Shown here piece by piece: positions 1 to 9,286 of a stretch of DNA of 64,000 bases. The DNA comes from Rhabdornis inornatus (Eukaryota > Chordata > Aves > Passeriformes > Rhabdornithidae), in the NCBI GenBank assembly GCA_013397075.1, contig VWZS01000911.1:355-64354 (forward strand), read 5' to 3'. The position numbers and the translations under genes are program-made. The notes under the pieces were generated by a model. The model was not told the origin of the DNA. It worked only from the letters and a program-made list of their open reading frames with translations, and searched no databases. Each line of letters opens with the position of its first letter. Positions within the stretch are counted from its first letter, which is position 1.

Positions 1-308
1 CGGAGTCCGCACCCGATGATTGGTTTGTTCTTCCCGATTACTTCCGCCCAATAGACACAGGGATCTGCCGGTTTTGCCACGATGTTATTGGGCACCGGGA
101 TCACCTGCGCTATTAGTTGACTTTTGGGCAGGAAGAATGGGGGCTGGATGCAATGTGCCAGGAGAAAGAAACCGTCCGGACACAAAAGCTGTGTTTGCAG
201 TATGATTTCAATCTCCGGAGGGGTGTGTTCTGTATCCCCAAGGACGACATAGGAGCAGTCAAGTCTGGCGAACAACCCCGGAGACGGGGGTCCGACAGAC
301 ACACTCCG
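1..308 (-). pseudogene. pro: Retroviral pro, dUTPase-like segment and protease start (partial)
   Basis: An open frame of 102 codons runs leftwards to the window edge, directly after an in-frame TAG at 309-311. Its middle part contains an LIAQVIPVP stretch that resembles the C-terminal RIAQL-type motif of retroviral dUTPases. This is followed by YWAEVIGKNKPII, which resembles the N-terminal strand of retroviral protease just before the active site. The catalytic DTGA of protease would lie beyond position 1 and is not visible. The dUTPase catalytic motif (DADYxG type) is not recognisable, so that domain is probably degenerate. It is in the same frame as the -1 product of the slippery site at 575-581. 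The family call is by motif resemblance only. Confidence 0.7.
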
Positions 309-818
309 CTAGTCCTGGGTGTCAAACAATGTGTTCTCAGTCAGGGTCAAGCCCAAGGGGGGACGAGGGTCCCACCTGGGCACTACGTGTCGTGTCCGGA
401 TGTATGTGTCACAGTCTGTGTGTTCATTGTCTATTTTGGTGTTGGTGTCTCTTTCTGGTGTATTATCTTTTTTATTAGTGTCTCTTTCATTAGCTTTCCC
501 ATCCCCCTCTCTTTTCCCCCGACGGCCCGCCTCATTTATTTTCTCGCGCGAGGTAGGACCGCGCTCCCCCATTAGTTTTTTTTTGCATGTTGGTGTTACC
601 CGCCTCCCCCTATTGTTTCCCTTCGGTGGGTCTCCTTCATTGCGGGCAGATCATGCGAAGTGTCCCAGTTGCCCACAGATAAAGCAGCACACTGAAGATG
701 TTTGCGGTGTTGCTGCTGTCGCTGTCCAGGGCTGTCCTCTGCCAGTAGATGGAGCCTGGATGGGAACCACCGCGCGCTTCGCGCATGCCTCCACAATTAA
801 CCTAAGTGTAGACTCAGG
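309..818 (-). pseudogene. gag: Damaged gag 3' end: nucleocapsid region and gag-pro overlap
   Basis: The capsid frame stops with TAA at 819-821, yet the downstream sequence in the same frame still reads as Gag, including a zinc-knuckle start CFICGQLGH at 686-660. That knuckle (C-x2-C-x4-H) loses its last cysteine because a TGA follows two codons after the histidine, at 651-653. The other gag frame, which should meet the slippery heptamer, has a TAA at 596-598 and another TAA at 572-574. The pro frame is open from 650 to a TAG at 309-311 and is rich in charged and Asn/Thr residues. The stops and the frame change show this part of the provirus is decayed. Confidence 0.7.
575..581 (-). promoter_or_regulatory. 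Gag-pro -1 ribosomal frameshift heptamer (A AAA AAC)
   Basis: On the minus strand nine A residues are followed by C, giving A AAA AAC immediately before a TAA (574-572) in the zero frame. A slip of one base back leads into the pro frame, which is open for about 88 codons. This is the heptamer class used at the gag-pro junction of betaretroviruses. No pseudoknot was modelled. Confidence 0.6.
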
Positions 819-2591
819 TTATAAAGGCAGGGATGAAATCACCTTCTTGCAGGCATCATTAGCATTTATCTTTAACATCTCAATGATTATTTCCTCCTGG
901 GTGTCTTTATTTATCACCTGCTTGCCTACCTCCGCCCTCAGCCTCTCCACAAAATTCATAATAGGTTCCATCGGGCCCTGTTTTACTGTGGAGTAATGCA
1001 AAGCTGGTTTGGCCGTTGGTAACATCATGAATGCTTTCTTGTCAGTGGCTTGGACTTTTAAAATTACAGGCTTTGGAATTTTTTCTGCCTGCACCTCCGC
1101 CACTGCCCAATCCCCTTCGCCACACAAATGCTGTAACGTTATTGGCTTGTTATCGGCGTCAATGGCACGCTCGGGGATTTGCAAGAGCTCTGGAAGGAGG
1201 TTCCCAAGTAACCTTTTCCATGCGTCCTCCCACAATTCGTATTCAATTGGTAGGAGGAGGCATGTGAACAAATCCTTCAAGTCACTGGGGACCAAGACAT
1301 TTGAGGAGAAGGTGGCATGCAAAAGGCCCTTAAAGTATTCACTCCTTCTCCCAAATTCCTTCTGTGCTTTGCAAATCTCCTTTTTGTGGGAGTATTCAAA
1401 AGGCCGCCAATTAGGAATACCCCTCTGTCTTGAATAATGAATTGGTGTGGCAAATAAAGTGGGCCCTGGTTCCGGGTTCCAGTCCCCTGGCCTGTCACAT
1501 CCGGTTTCCACAGCGTGGGAACCGGAAGGAGGGGCATGGGAATTGGAAGTCAGAAGCAGGTGGGCGGGACCACTTGCCGAGGAGGTGGGATCTAACAACT
1601 GACATTCCTGATGGATGGAACATTTTGTGGGTGGTAACAACTCTGAGGGCGGAGCTGGAAGAGGAGTTTGAAGGGTGGGAACTTCTTGCCAGAGGGAGGA
1701 GTAAGAGGAGGAGCAAGAACAGGAAGAGGAGCAGTGGAAGGGGTTGGGACAAGGGGCTGTGGGTGGAGTTGGAGGAGGGGGGAAAGGGGGCGGATCTAGG
1801 TGAAAGGGATTACAGGGAGAAGAAAGGGAAGGAGCACAAGGGGACGACCACGCCATGTGGCCGACGCCATCTTGTGCTCCAGGGGCAGAGTTGCCATCTT
1901 GTGATATTAAATTTTTAAACCAGACGACTTTCAGGGTTCTAGGGGTGGAATCAGGAGATGATTTAGGGGTAGACTTGGGAGTGGGTTTCCTGGATCTAGG
2001 GTTTTTTAGGGCGGGTTTAGGGGTAGAAACTGGGGTAAAACTAGGGGAAGAAGAACGTAGGGAAGAGGGAGCTGGGGAAGGGTCCCTGACAGTGGGTGAT
2101 TTGCCGGCAGACACCTCACTGCCAGGGCGGGGGAATCGTGGAGACCTGGAAGGGCCAGGCGAGCAGTGGCTGGTTCTCCTGGCCAGGCTCGCCTGCAATC
2201 GTGGCCGAGCTGCCCTTCCAGGACCTCCCAGTTTTGGGGAAGAGGGATAGGATTGAGGGTTAGGAAAGGAGGAATCAACTGGGGAAACCCTGCCTGGCTT
2301 GCCTCTTTCCCCCTCTTTTTCTTTTACTGCAGTTCTAATTTCGATAAAAATTCCAAAGAACTTGTCTACAGAAGTGTTGCCCTGGGTACGAACCGCTGTT
2401 AATCTGTGCCCCATTGTGTCCCAAAATTGCACGGTGTCTAACTGCTGGGGTGACACTCTGGGGAACTGCGAGGCAAGCCAGTGCACCAACCTTTTAACTA
2501 AACCCTTAGAAAACTTTTTCCCCCCACCCTCCAGGGTACCCACAACTTGGACATAAACTCCTCTTTGTTGGGTGGACAGCCTTGCGCCCAT
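819..2591 (-). CDS. gag: Retroviral Gag (matrix to capsid), ends at premature stop
   Basis: A 590-codon frame starts at ATG 2591-2589 with MGARLS, a glycine-2 start suited to N-myristoylation of matrix; the open frame extends 15 codons further upstream but without that signal. The first ~100 residues form the matrix-like part. A long Pro/Ser/Thr-rich and Cys/Ser-rich linker follows, including a PTAP late-domain tetrapeptide. The capsid N-terminal domain follows (tryptophan-rich and helical, with a YELWEDAWKRLL stretch). The C-terminal domain has the major homology region QGPMEPIMNFVERL at about residues 538-551 and ends ANDACKKVISSLPL. The frame stops at TAA 819-821, before the end of capsid, so this is a truncated structural polyprotein. 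Gag builds the virion shell; here it is a relic of a provirus. Confidence 0.85.
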   Translation of the reverse strand: MGARLSTQQRGVYVQVVGTLEGGGKKFSKGLVKRLVHWLASQFPRVSPQQLDTVQFWDTMGHRLTAVRTQGNTSVDKFFGIFIEIRTAVKEKEGERGKPGRVSPVDSSFPNPQSYPSSPKLGGPGRAARPRLQASLARRTSHCSPGPSRSPRFPRPGSEVSAGKSPTVRDPSPAPSSLRSSSPSFTPVSTPKPALKNPRSRKPTPKSTPKSSPDSTPRTLKVVWFKNLISQDGNSAPGAQDGVGHMAWSSPCAPSLSSPCNPFHLDPPPFPPPPTPPTAPCPNPFHCSSSCSCSSSYSSLWQEVPTLQTPLPAPPSELLPPTKCSIHQECQLLDPTSSASGPAHLLLTSNSHAPPSGSHAVETGCDRPGDWNPEPGPTLFATPIHYSRQRGIPNWRPFEYSHKKEICKAQKEFGRRSEYFKGLLHATFSSNVLVPSDLKDLFTCLLLPIEYELWEDAWKRLLGNLLPELLQIPERAIDADNKPITLQHLCGEGDWAVAEVQAEKIPKPVILKVQATDKKAFMMLPTAKPALHYSTVKQGPMEPIMNFVERLRAEVGKQVINKDTQEEIIIEMLKINANDACKKVISSLPL

Positions 2592-2992
2592 TCCTACTCT
2601 TTCTGATGTTACCCTTGTCCACCCAACCAAACTCACCCTCCCCTTGCAGCAAACGGGAATTTAAAGAACTAAAAATAAGGGTCCCGGGGTCAGTCCAACG
2701 GCAAGGGAACCTCTCAGGGTCCCACCCTCAGAGACACTGCTCCCTGCCCAACCTTGGTAAGTCCCCCACCCCAATGTGAGATACTCACCTACTCGTCGAC
2801 CTGCTGGGACGGACGAGGTGCTGCAAAGGAAGGTTCCTCCACCCAAAGGCAGCCCTCCTGGGCGTCGGGGGTTCCTGCCTTCTCCCCTGGGAGCACTGCC
2901 AAGCCGGCCTGCTCCTACCAGGGGTATCTGCCAGCCCACGCCTCCGGATCCCCAAATCCACTGGAGGCACTTCGTAGGGTTGGTTTCTGCTG
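2592..2992 (-). other. Proviral leader between primer-binding site and gag
   Basis: About 400 bases of untranslated leader separate the primer-binding site from the gag start. This is where packaging signals and the major splice donor lie in retroviruses. Short open frames cross it but none has a Gag-like start. A candidate splice donor is listed separately; no packaging structure could be assigned by eye. Confidence 0.6.
2782..2791 (-). other. Candidate major splice donor of the provirus
   Basis: On the minus strand the leader contains TAG|GTGAGTAT, a close match to the 5' splice-site consensus, about 200 bases upstream of gag. That is the usual place for the donor that makes spliced env RNA. 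No acceptor can be tested because env lies outside the window. Confidence 0.4.
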
Positions 2993-3010
2993 GCCCCACG
3001 TTGGGCGCCA
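2993..3010 (-). other. Primer-binding site for tRNA-Lys1,2
   Basis: The minus strand reads TGGCGCCCAACGTGGGGC, an uninterrupted match to the 3' end complement of tRNA-Lys1,2, the primer used by Mason-Pfizer-type betaretroviruses and some lentiviruses. It lies two bases inside the LTR edge, as expected for the start of minus-strand DNA synthesis. Confidence 0.9.
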
Positions 3011-3208
3011 GATGACGCGGCCCGTCCGACTGTCCACTCCGGCTGGACACCCTGGCTAGCTCAGGGCAGGTCTGCGCCACGAGTGGCCCTTCCCAGATAT
3101 CTCCGGGAGAATCCGGGTTAGGGTGTGTAGCGTCAGCTACGAGACGGCAGCCGGTCCGGTGGAGGATAAAGAGCCAGAGGGAGACCTTCTGGTAGATCCA
3201 GCGAAGGG

Positions 3209-3214
3209 TTTATT
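3209..3214 (-). terminator. LTR poly(A) signal AATAAA
   Basis: The minus strand carries AATAAA about 75-80 bases downstream of the LTR TATA box, which is the spacing expected for the R/U5 border of a retroviral LTR. Confidence 0.6.
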
Positions 3215-3289
3215 GGAGAGGAATGAGGTACGGGTCCAGGGTCGGGGAGAGAAACCACCAAAAGGCGGGGAGAAAGGGTGTGCAGCAAC

Positions 3290-3296
3290 TTAAATA
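3290..3296 (-). promoter_or_regulatory. LTR TATA box (TATTTAA)
   Basis: The minus strand reads CCCCTATTTAAGTTGC. A CCAAT pentamer lies just upstream (3313-3309) and two more occur in the opposite orientation near 3332 and 3364. Transcription would run leftwards into gag, starting near 3262. Confidence 0.55.
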
Positions 3297-3674
3297 GGGG
3301 TGCCACCCATTGGGAGGTTACAATGCAGGGACCAATGACAGCAACTGGGAGGTGTACAATAATAACCAATCAGGCAGAACCGGGGCGGAAAGAATACAAT
3401 ATAACCGATCGAGTGCAAGGGATGTGACAAATGACAGGGAACATTCGGGAAAAAGGGGAGGAGCCAGGGAGGATTGACACAACCTTGGGAGGGGACGGGG
3501 GAGACGGACAGGGACCTTTCTGGAAGGTGGGCTGGATCCAGGGTTGACGGACAGGGGCAAAGGCGGGAGGGGAACAAACCACTATAACCGAAAACCAGGG
3601 GGAACAACTTAGGGATGAACCATTACAAAACACAGAACAATACAACTTTAACAATAAAACAGCAAACCACAACA

Positions 3675-6324
3675 ATTCCCTGATTCTCAGAGTCTGAGGT
3701 CCATTTGGTGAGTGTTTCCTCTGGGAGAAAGTCACTCATATGAGGAACAGACTGGACAAATGGAAAGATTTCTGATGTGCCTATTTTTAGGCAGTTCCCT
3801 ATCCAGATTAAGGCAATATTTTGTCTGGTTTTCTTAAGAGCTAAAAATAATCTCTCCATGGCATGTTTGTCCCTCAGCAAAGACTCTTTCTGCACTGTTC
3901 CAAGCTCAAGGAGTTCACAACCTTCTGAAAGTTTCTAAAGTGGTATTTAGAACTAAGGCAATAAAACAGGTTCTCATTAATAAAACAGACACGTAATAAC
4001 ACAGTGAGGCAGGAATGTCTGATATAGGTGTCTGTCAGTTGGAGGCTGTTCAATCATACTTGATACCAAAAGGGGCCCAAAGTCACTGAATTAATGAGAA
4101 TCATCTCAGTAGCATCAGGCCACACACTCAGAAAATAAGTGCCACTCTGGGCCAGGCTTGTGAGTGGAAACGATTTACCCATGCCCATTATTCTCCGACT
4201 TCCTGCCAATGCAATTTCAAGGAATATTTGGTACGTGCTACCAATTATTGTATTTCTGTATTACTTAAAAAGGAAATACAGAGGCAAACTTAATTTAGCT
4301 TATGAAATGAAAATTATATCCCAGTCTGCAAATAAATAAATAGAAAACAGGAAGCTGAAGTCAGAGGGAGAGTCAGCACCTTCAGATGAGCCTGCATAGA
4401 GGGATCCATAAACCCATGGTTAGTTGTGGGCTGCTTTGCTGAAGGGTTGAGGTGCCTCAGATACTTTTGTTTCATTTATCATGAGATATTCCACAGAAAC
4501 AAAAAGAAAAATTTGTGGTGTGATTTTCTTTAAAGATTACTGGGTTCAACATTGCCACACGAAGTTTTTTTTCTATAATATTGAGTATGGTGATAGCTAC
4601 AAAGATTTTTAAAAGAAACAAGACTGAGAAGATAGCTATGTATACTCTTAAAAAAAATAAAAATGCACTGAAATATCATAGTATGTTTCAGCATGGTGTG
4701 CGGGATGTAATAAGCAGATTAATACCTAAGAATTAAGCTAAAATAAATTTAAAACTGTAGCCTAAATAAATAAATAAATAAAACCACCAAACTTACAGAC
4801 TTTAATCCTGTCAAAGCTAGAACTGCCAAAATTATTTCTAGTTTTGGTAAAACTAAAATACCATAAAGACATGTGTTTTTTACTGAGAAACACACGTGCT
4901 GGAACTGAACAACTGAACTGGGATAGCTCTTTTTTGTCATTTTATGCTCCTTTTCTATTGATTTCTGAACATTTCAGTGTCTTGCCAGATGCACTTCTCA
5001 GAGACAGAAGCCTATGCAGGGGACTAATGGAAAAATCAAGAGTGATAGTGATGGCATAGGAGAGCCTTTTCCCTGGAGATAGAAGAGCACAACTTCTGTA
5101 GGAATTATATTTGTAGGTGGTACTTTTGCACAAAGAACACAAGAAAAACAAGCTGATAGCAACAAATGCTTCTCTAGTTATTGTAAACATTTAGTGCATA
5201 CACTTGCACTCCCGTATTTACATAGAGATGAAATTGATTAAGGGCCGGAATGTGAATATGGAAAGGTCAAATTCAGAAAATGCCAGTTTTTAGAAACTGC
5301 AAAGAAGAAGAGATTTCTCTGTTTAGCCAGGTTTGTTTTGCTTGGCAGAGGGAGCTGTTCTAAAGAGTGTTTATTGTTTTGTCTCATGGTAGAATTGGTG
5401 AGACTATAATTTTATGACAGTCTGTATTCTGGCTTCCACTTAAAGGATAAAAAATTTACTTTCTCCATGGTACTGCTAACAGAGAATGAAACACTTTTTG
5501 AAGTGTTTTACATTTTAAATACAGTGGTGGTTTTTCTTCTCCACAAAAAAAAGTGATTTATTTCTGGTGTTATATTTCATGTTCTCTGGTACAAATATAA
5601 TAACTATATGGTAACATATAATAACAATATGAGGGGTTCATGCAAGACTATCACAAGGTATGAGTGAAATATAGGTAAAGCCTGATTTTATTAGGTCAGC
5701 CAGAGGCTAACGACTCCAGGGCAGCTGCAAAGGTTTCAAGATGTCAATACTTATTCTTTTTTTGAACAATGAGAAGAGAAAAAAAAACCCAACACCAAAC
5801 CATTAAAGACAGTACTGCTGCAGTTCAAATGCTTTTCTTTGTCTATTTTTAAGGAGAGGCATTGTGGTAATACTTGAAAATGTGCAAAATAAATATCTGC
5901 ATAATTCTGGTGTATATTTAGACAACTGAGATACTCTAGGAGTTCCATTGTTTTGCTTTGTTATTAAGTTTGGCATAAACCGTAACATCTGAGTTAGATG
6001 ACAACAGGATGTCCTTGGTATGTGTCCCTATTTTTTAGAAAATCTCAGATTATTTTGCCACTCATCATGAATGTTGAGCCATAGACATTACCCTACTACT
6101 CTCCCTACAGTGTTTATCTCCACTGATCAGCAGCACAATTATTTTCCTAGATGTTATCAAATACAGTTGGATGGAAAATTATTGCCTTGTGCTTGAAGAG
6201 CTTTCCAAGCTCTGAAGTACTAAAAAAGTGTTGGTGATCTCTTGAGATCTTCTGTTTGGTACATGAAGTCTATTACAATAATTCCTTTTTGTTGAGAATG
6301 TGATGTCTGTTGTGAGGTAGCTTT
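3675..6324. other. AT-rich intergenic DNA right of the provirus
   Basis: There is no supported gene here. The stretch holds an (AAAT)n microsatellite at 4763-4783, several A/T runs, and an antisense open frame that ends at the LTR (discussed as a finding). All open frames are short and show no recognisable domain. Confidence 0.6.
4763..4783. repeat. (AAAT)n microsatellite
   Basis: About five tandem TAAA units stand in AT-rich DNA; there is no sign of function. Confidence 0.8.
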
Positions 6325-6798
6325 ATGCAGTCACAGAGCAGTTTAGGTTGGAAAAGACTTTTAAAGGTCATCGAGTCCAACCATTTACCCAGCACTGCCA
6401 TTTACCCACCACCAACCCATGTCCCTAAGCACCACATCTGCAAGTCTTTCAAATACCTCCAAAATGGTGCCCCCACCAGTGCCCTGGGCAGCTTGTGCCA
6501 GTGCTTGAAAACCTTTTCTGTGAAGAAGTTCTTCCTAATATCCAATCCAAACATCCCTCAGGGCAACTGGAGGTGTTTCCTCTTGTCCTATCCCTTGTTA
6601 CTTGAGAAAAGGGACTGAACCGCCCTGGTTACGCCCTCCTTTCAAGGAGCTGTAGAGAGTCATAAGGTCCCCCCTGAGCCTCCTTTTTTCCAGACTAAAC
6701 ACCCCCAGCTTTCCCTGGTCCTGCTGGCCACTCGGTTTTTGATACAAGCCAGGATGCCATTGGCCTTCTTGGTCACCTGCGCACACACTGGCTCATGT
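6325..6798 (-). repeat. CR1 LINE 3' fragment
   Basis: On the minus strand the segment reads as the end of CR1 ORF2, with LEKRRLRGDLMTLYSSLKGG and then the RKNFF...KHW region. The 3' UTR follows, whose plus-strand form has the familiar GGTTGGAAAAGAC and GTCCAACC strings. It is a 5'-truncated copy, the usual form of CR1 in birds. The terminal octamer repeat is degenerate, and frame breaks show the copy is old and inactive. CR1 is the main LINE family of bird and reptile genomes, which is the best single clue to the host. Confidence 0.85.
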
Positions 6799-9216
6799 AG
6801 AACCACTTTCCTGAGGATGTTTGCTCTCAGGATGAGTTAGGGCTCTGGTGTGCATGGGGACACACTATAGAAGGTGACTTCTTTCAACATTTTCCAAAGT
6901 ACTACTGAAAAATGTTGCATATATAGGTGTTTAGAATCCAAAATCTTAAAGACAGATCAACAGATTTGAAAACTTAGCTCATCTATGAGCTAAATTAATA
7001 AATTTTATATCATCTGCTGTGAAGCTCTTTGATCCTAAAGGTACTCATCACCTGAGTAATTTTCTATCCTGAATTCACCTATATGCTCCAGTGACACAAA
7101 ACTCAATGAGAAATACATTTTATTCCAGCTTCAGTGAGGTAGCACAGGTTCTACTGGTGATCATGGTGGCTTTTAATGAAAAATTAGGTAATAAGTAAGT
7201 GGAATAGAACTCTGAAGTTCTGCTTTATCAGTGGGGTTAAAAATAAGAACATCAAAAGGCAGGGAGAATACCTTTTAAGAAATATAACTGTATCTCTGTG
7301 TATGTCTGTACATATAAATAAAAGAATCTTAGGGGGATTTTATGTTTTTTGTTGTTGTTTGGTTGGTTGTTTTTTTTTTTCAATCAGGTACCAAAGATAT
7401 TCTAATGAATAGTGAAATAATTTTGATCATTTTCTTGCAGTCTTAGGAACTTACATTCTGTTTTCATTTGGTATTATGCTTTTAGGTATTTTATTTCATG
7501 CTATTGAAAGAATTGCTATATAAGAATTGCTCTGTTAGAATGCCATCTATGTTCCTTTTCAAATGTACATATTCTACTTTTTATATATTTCCTCTGATGA
7601 GTGGTATCTCAAGTAATGCTGAAAAAAATTCCTCCTAGTCAATTTTTGCCTTTTATTGCATTTATAGTAATAGTGGTTGTCAAGATATGATACTGGTCAC
7701 AGATTTTGCAACCAAATCTGTGCCAAAAAACCCCTAATATTTTCAAAGAGCTTTTACGAAGTTTTGAAGTTCTTGGGAATCAATTGACCTAAGTCTTGAA
7801 AATGTGAAAAGTAATAAAACCTTTCTAATATTCATATTAATGAGATGTAAATTGCACAATAGATTTTGCATCAGTTGGTTTGACAAAGCAGCTGCTGCTT
7901 TGACCTCTGTTGCCCGCTCTGAAGCATGGATGCATGCATCCTTTAGTGCAGGATGTACTGTTGTCTTCTTCCCCCAACATTTGAGGCTAATCAGCTCTTA
8001 CAAACAGAAATAACACTCTCCTAACAGAGAAAATGTATGCTGCTCCTCAGTTCTGACAGTTCATAAATGTTTCAGGCAAGTACTCACTTGAAAGCCAAAA
8101 GAATAAAATGCAAGTACAGTTTTGTTCTCTCTGAATTGCTCCCTGTTCACTTCTCCAGATATATTAGGGTATTTTTCTGGTATATCAGCTGTCATTTATT
8201 AGAGGTGTATGGTTAAAGAGGAAAAAAAACAACTCTGGAAATGCTTTTTCCTGTGGTTTTCCTATTATGTCTCAAGCAACATTTTAGGTATAATGGAATG
8301 AATAGTTTCAGGATAAGAAATTACTTTAAAGCTTTCCCATTTCCCCCCAAAGTGCACAAGGATTTCGCTATCAGTTTCTGTCTGCCTGCTCCACAAAGAC
8401 ACTGCCTGTGTCTCTGGATTTCTTGCTTGTACAGAACTGTGTGTTCCTGTAACAGGTCTGCTGTGGGTGCCAAAAGGGAAATTGAAAACCTGTTTCTGAC
8501 CTGGAGATACTGGAGAGTGAGGAGGTGGTAAAAATGAATGCCTAGCTTTCATGGAGCTATTACCATCCTTCAGCTTCTACTAAGGAAACTTTAAAACAGA
8601 AAGCATTATTTTAGTTTGTATGGTGACAGGATTTTGAGAAGAAGTGTAAGTGCCCCAAAGCAAAACAGAACAGAACAAAAAAAAAACCCATTTAATACAC
8701 TGTATATATAAATCTCTCCTCCCCACAGGTTTTTGCACAGATGGTCTTGGGTCAGTGCCAGGAACCTTCAGGTGCAGGAGGCCTTCCCTTAGTCCTCATT
8801 CCCTTCAAGCAGCTTTCAAACACAAGTTTTTGAACCCTGAAAGTACATTGCTTTTTCCTTCTCACCAGCTGAGGTATAAAGATTTTGCCAGCCAGCTAGA
8901 AAGCCTGAAATGCTTTAAACACTTTGTCTTACCCGGTAAGATACAGCCAGCTGAAGGAGAAGTTGTACAAGTTATAGCGAGTCTCAGAAGTGTTACTGGT
9001 TGCCAATGCTTTGCCCTATGGAGGGAGGTGAAGCAGCTCTGTGGAGTTGCTATAGAAGCTGCAGTTTCTGAGCATCATCCTGAGAGATACAAGAGCCAAG
9101 AAGGCTTCTGCAGAGACAGTGATTAATGCTGCTGTGTTTGTAAACTGATTCCTCACTGATCTGAAGGAAGCCTCAGGAGGGCATCTAATCTATAATTCTG
9201 CCTGAAGAGAAGGTAA
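6799..9216. other. Intergenic DNA with one candidate exon
   Basis: The DNA is AT-rich with scattered T runs (7370-7381). The only gene-like structure is the 207-nt open segment with splice-site-like borders at 8729-8935, reported as a finding. Nothing else coding or RNA-like was recognised. Confidence 0.5.
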
Positions 9217-9286
9217 ACTCCACTTAAACCATTCTTTACAGACATTTGTCTACTCCACATAAACCATTCTTTACAGACATTTGTCT
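9217..9286. repeat. Tandem duplication of 35 bp
   Basis: Two adjoining 35-bp copies (9217-9251 and 9252-9286) begin ACTCCAC and end ATTTGTCT, and differ at one base (T/A at the eighth position). The near identity points to a recent local duplication. Confidence 0.9.

Larger units (their letters stand above)
1..3674 (-). mobile_element. Endogenous betaretrovirus-like provirus (ERVK type), 5' part
   Basis: The order read on the minus strand is LTR, primer-binding site, leader, gag, damaged nucleocapsid segment, gag-pro slippery site and the start of pro, which is the order of a betaretrovirus-like element. The rest of pro, pol, env and the 3' LTR lie beyond the left edge, so completeness and LTR-LTR divergence cannot be judged. 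The region is clearly richer in G and C than the AT-rich host DNA to its right. The gag/pro reading frame is long but has several stop codons and at least one frame change, so the copy cannot express a normal Gag-Pro. It lies antisense to FAM13C, about 24 kb upstream of its start codon, and its LTR promoter points away from that gene. Confidence 0.9.
3013..3674 (-). repeat. 5' LTR of the provirus
   Basis: The right-hand end of U5 (minus-strand ...GCGTCA) is fixed by the primer-binding site two bases away. The U3 start is placed at minus-strand TGTTGTGG, giving a TG...CA element of about 662 bp. Within it are a TATA box (TATTTAA), an inverted set of CCAAT boxes, and an AATAAA about 80 bases downstream of the TATA, so U3, R and U5 can be outlined. 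The U3 boundary is inferred from the TG/CA ends and the change in base composition; the second LTR is outside the window, so it cannot be confirmed. Confidence 0.7.

Noticed and set aside
1..600. A second LTR at the left edge (a short, internally deleted provirus)
   Set aside because: The sequence does not resemble the LTR at 3013-3674 and instead translates as pro.
319..996. Plus-strand open frame of 225 codons over the provirus
   Set aside because: It is the antisense shadow of the minus-strand gag/pro frames, whose motifs (major homology region, zinc knuckle, protease start) are clear.
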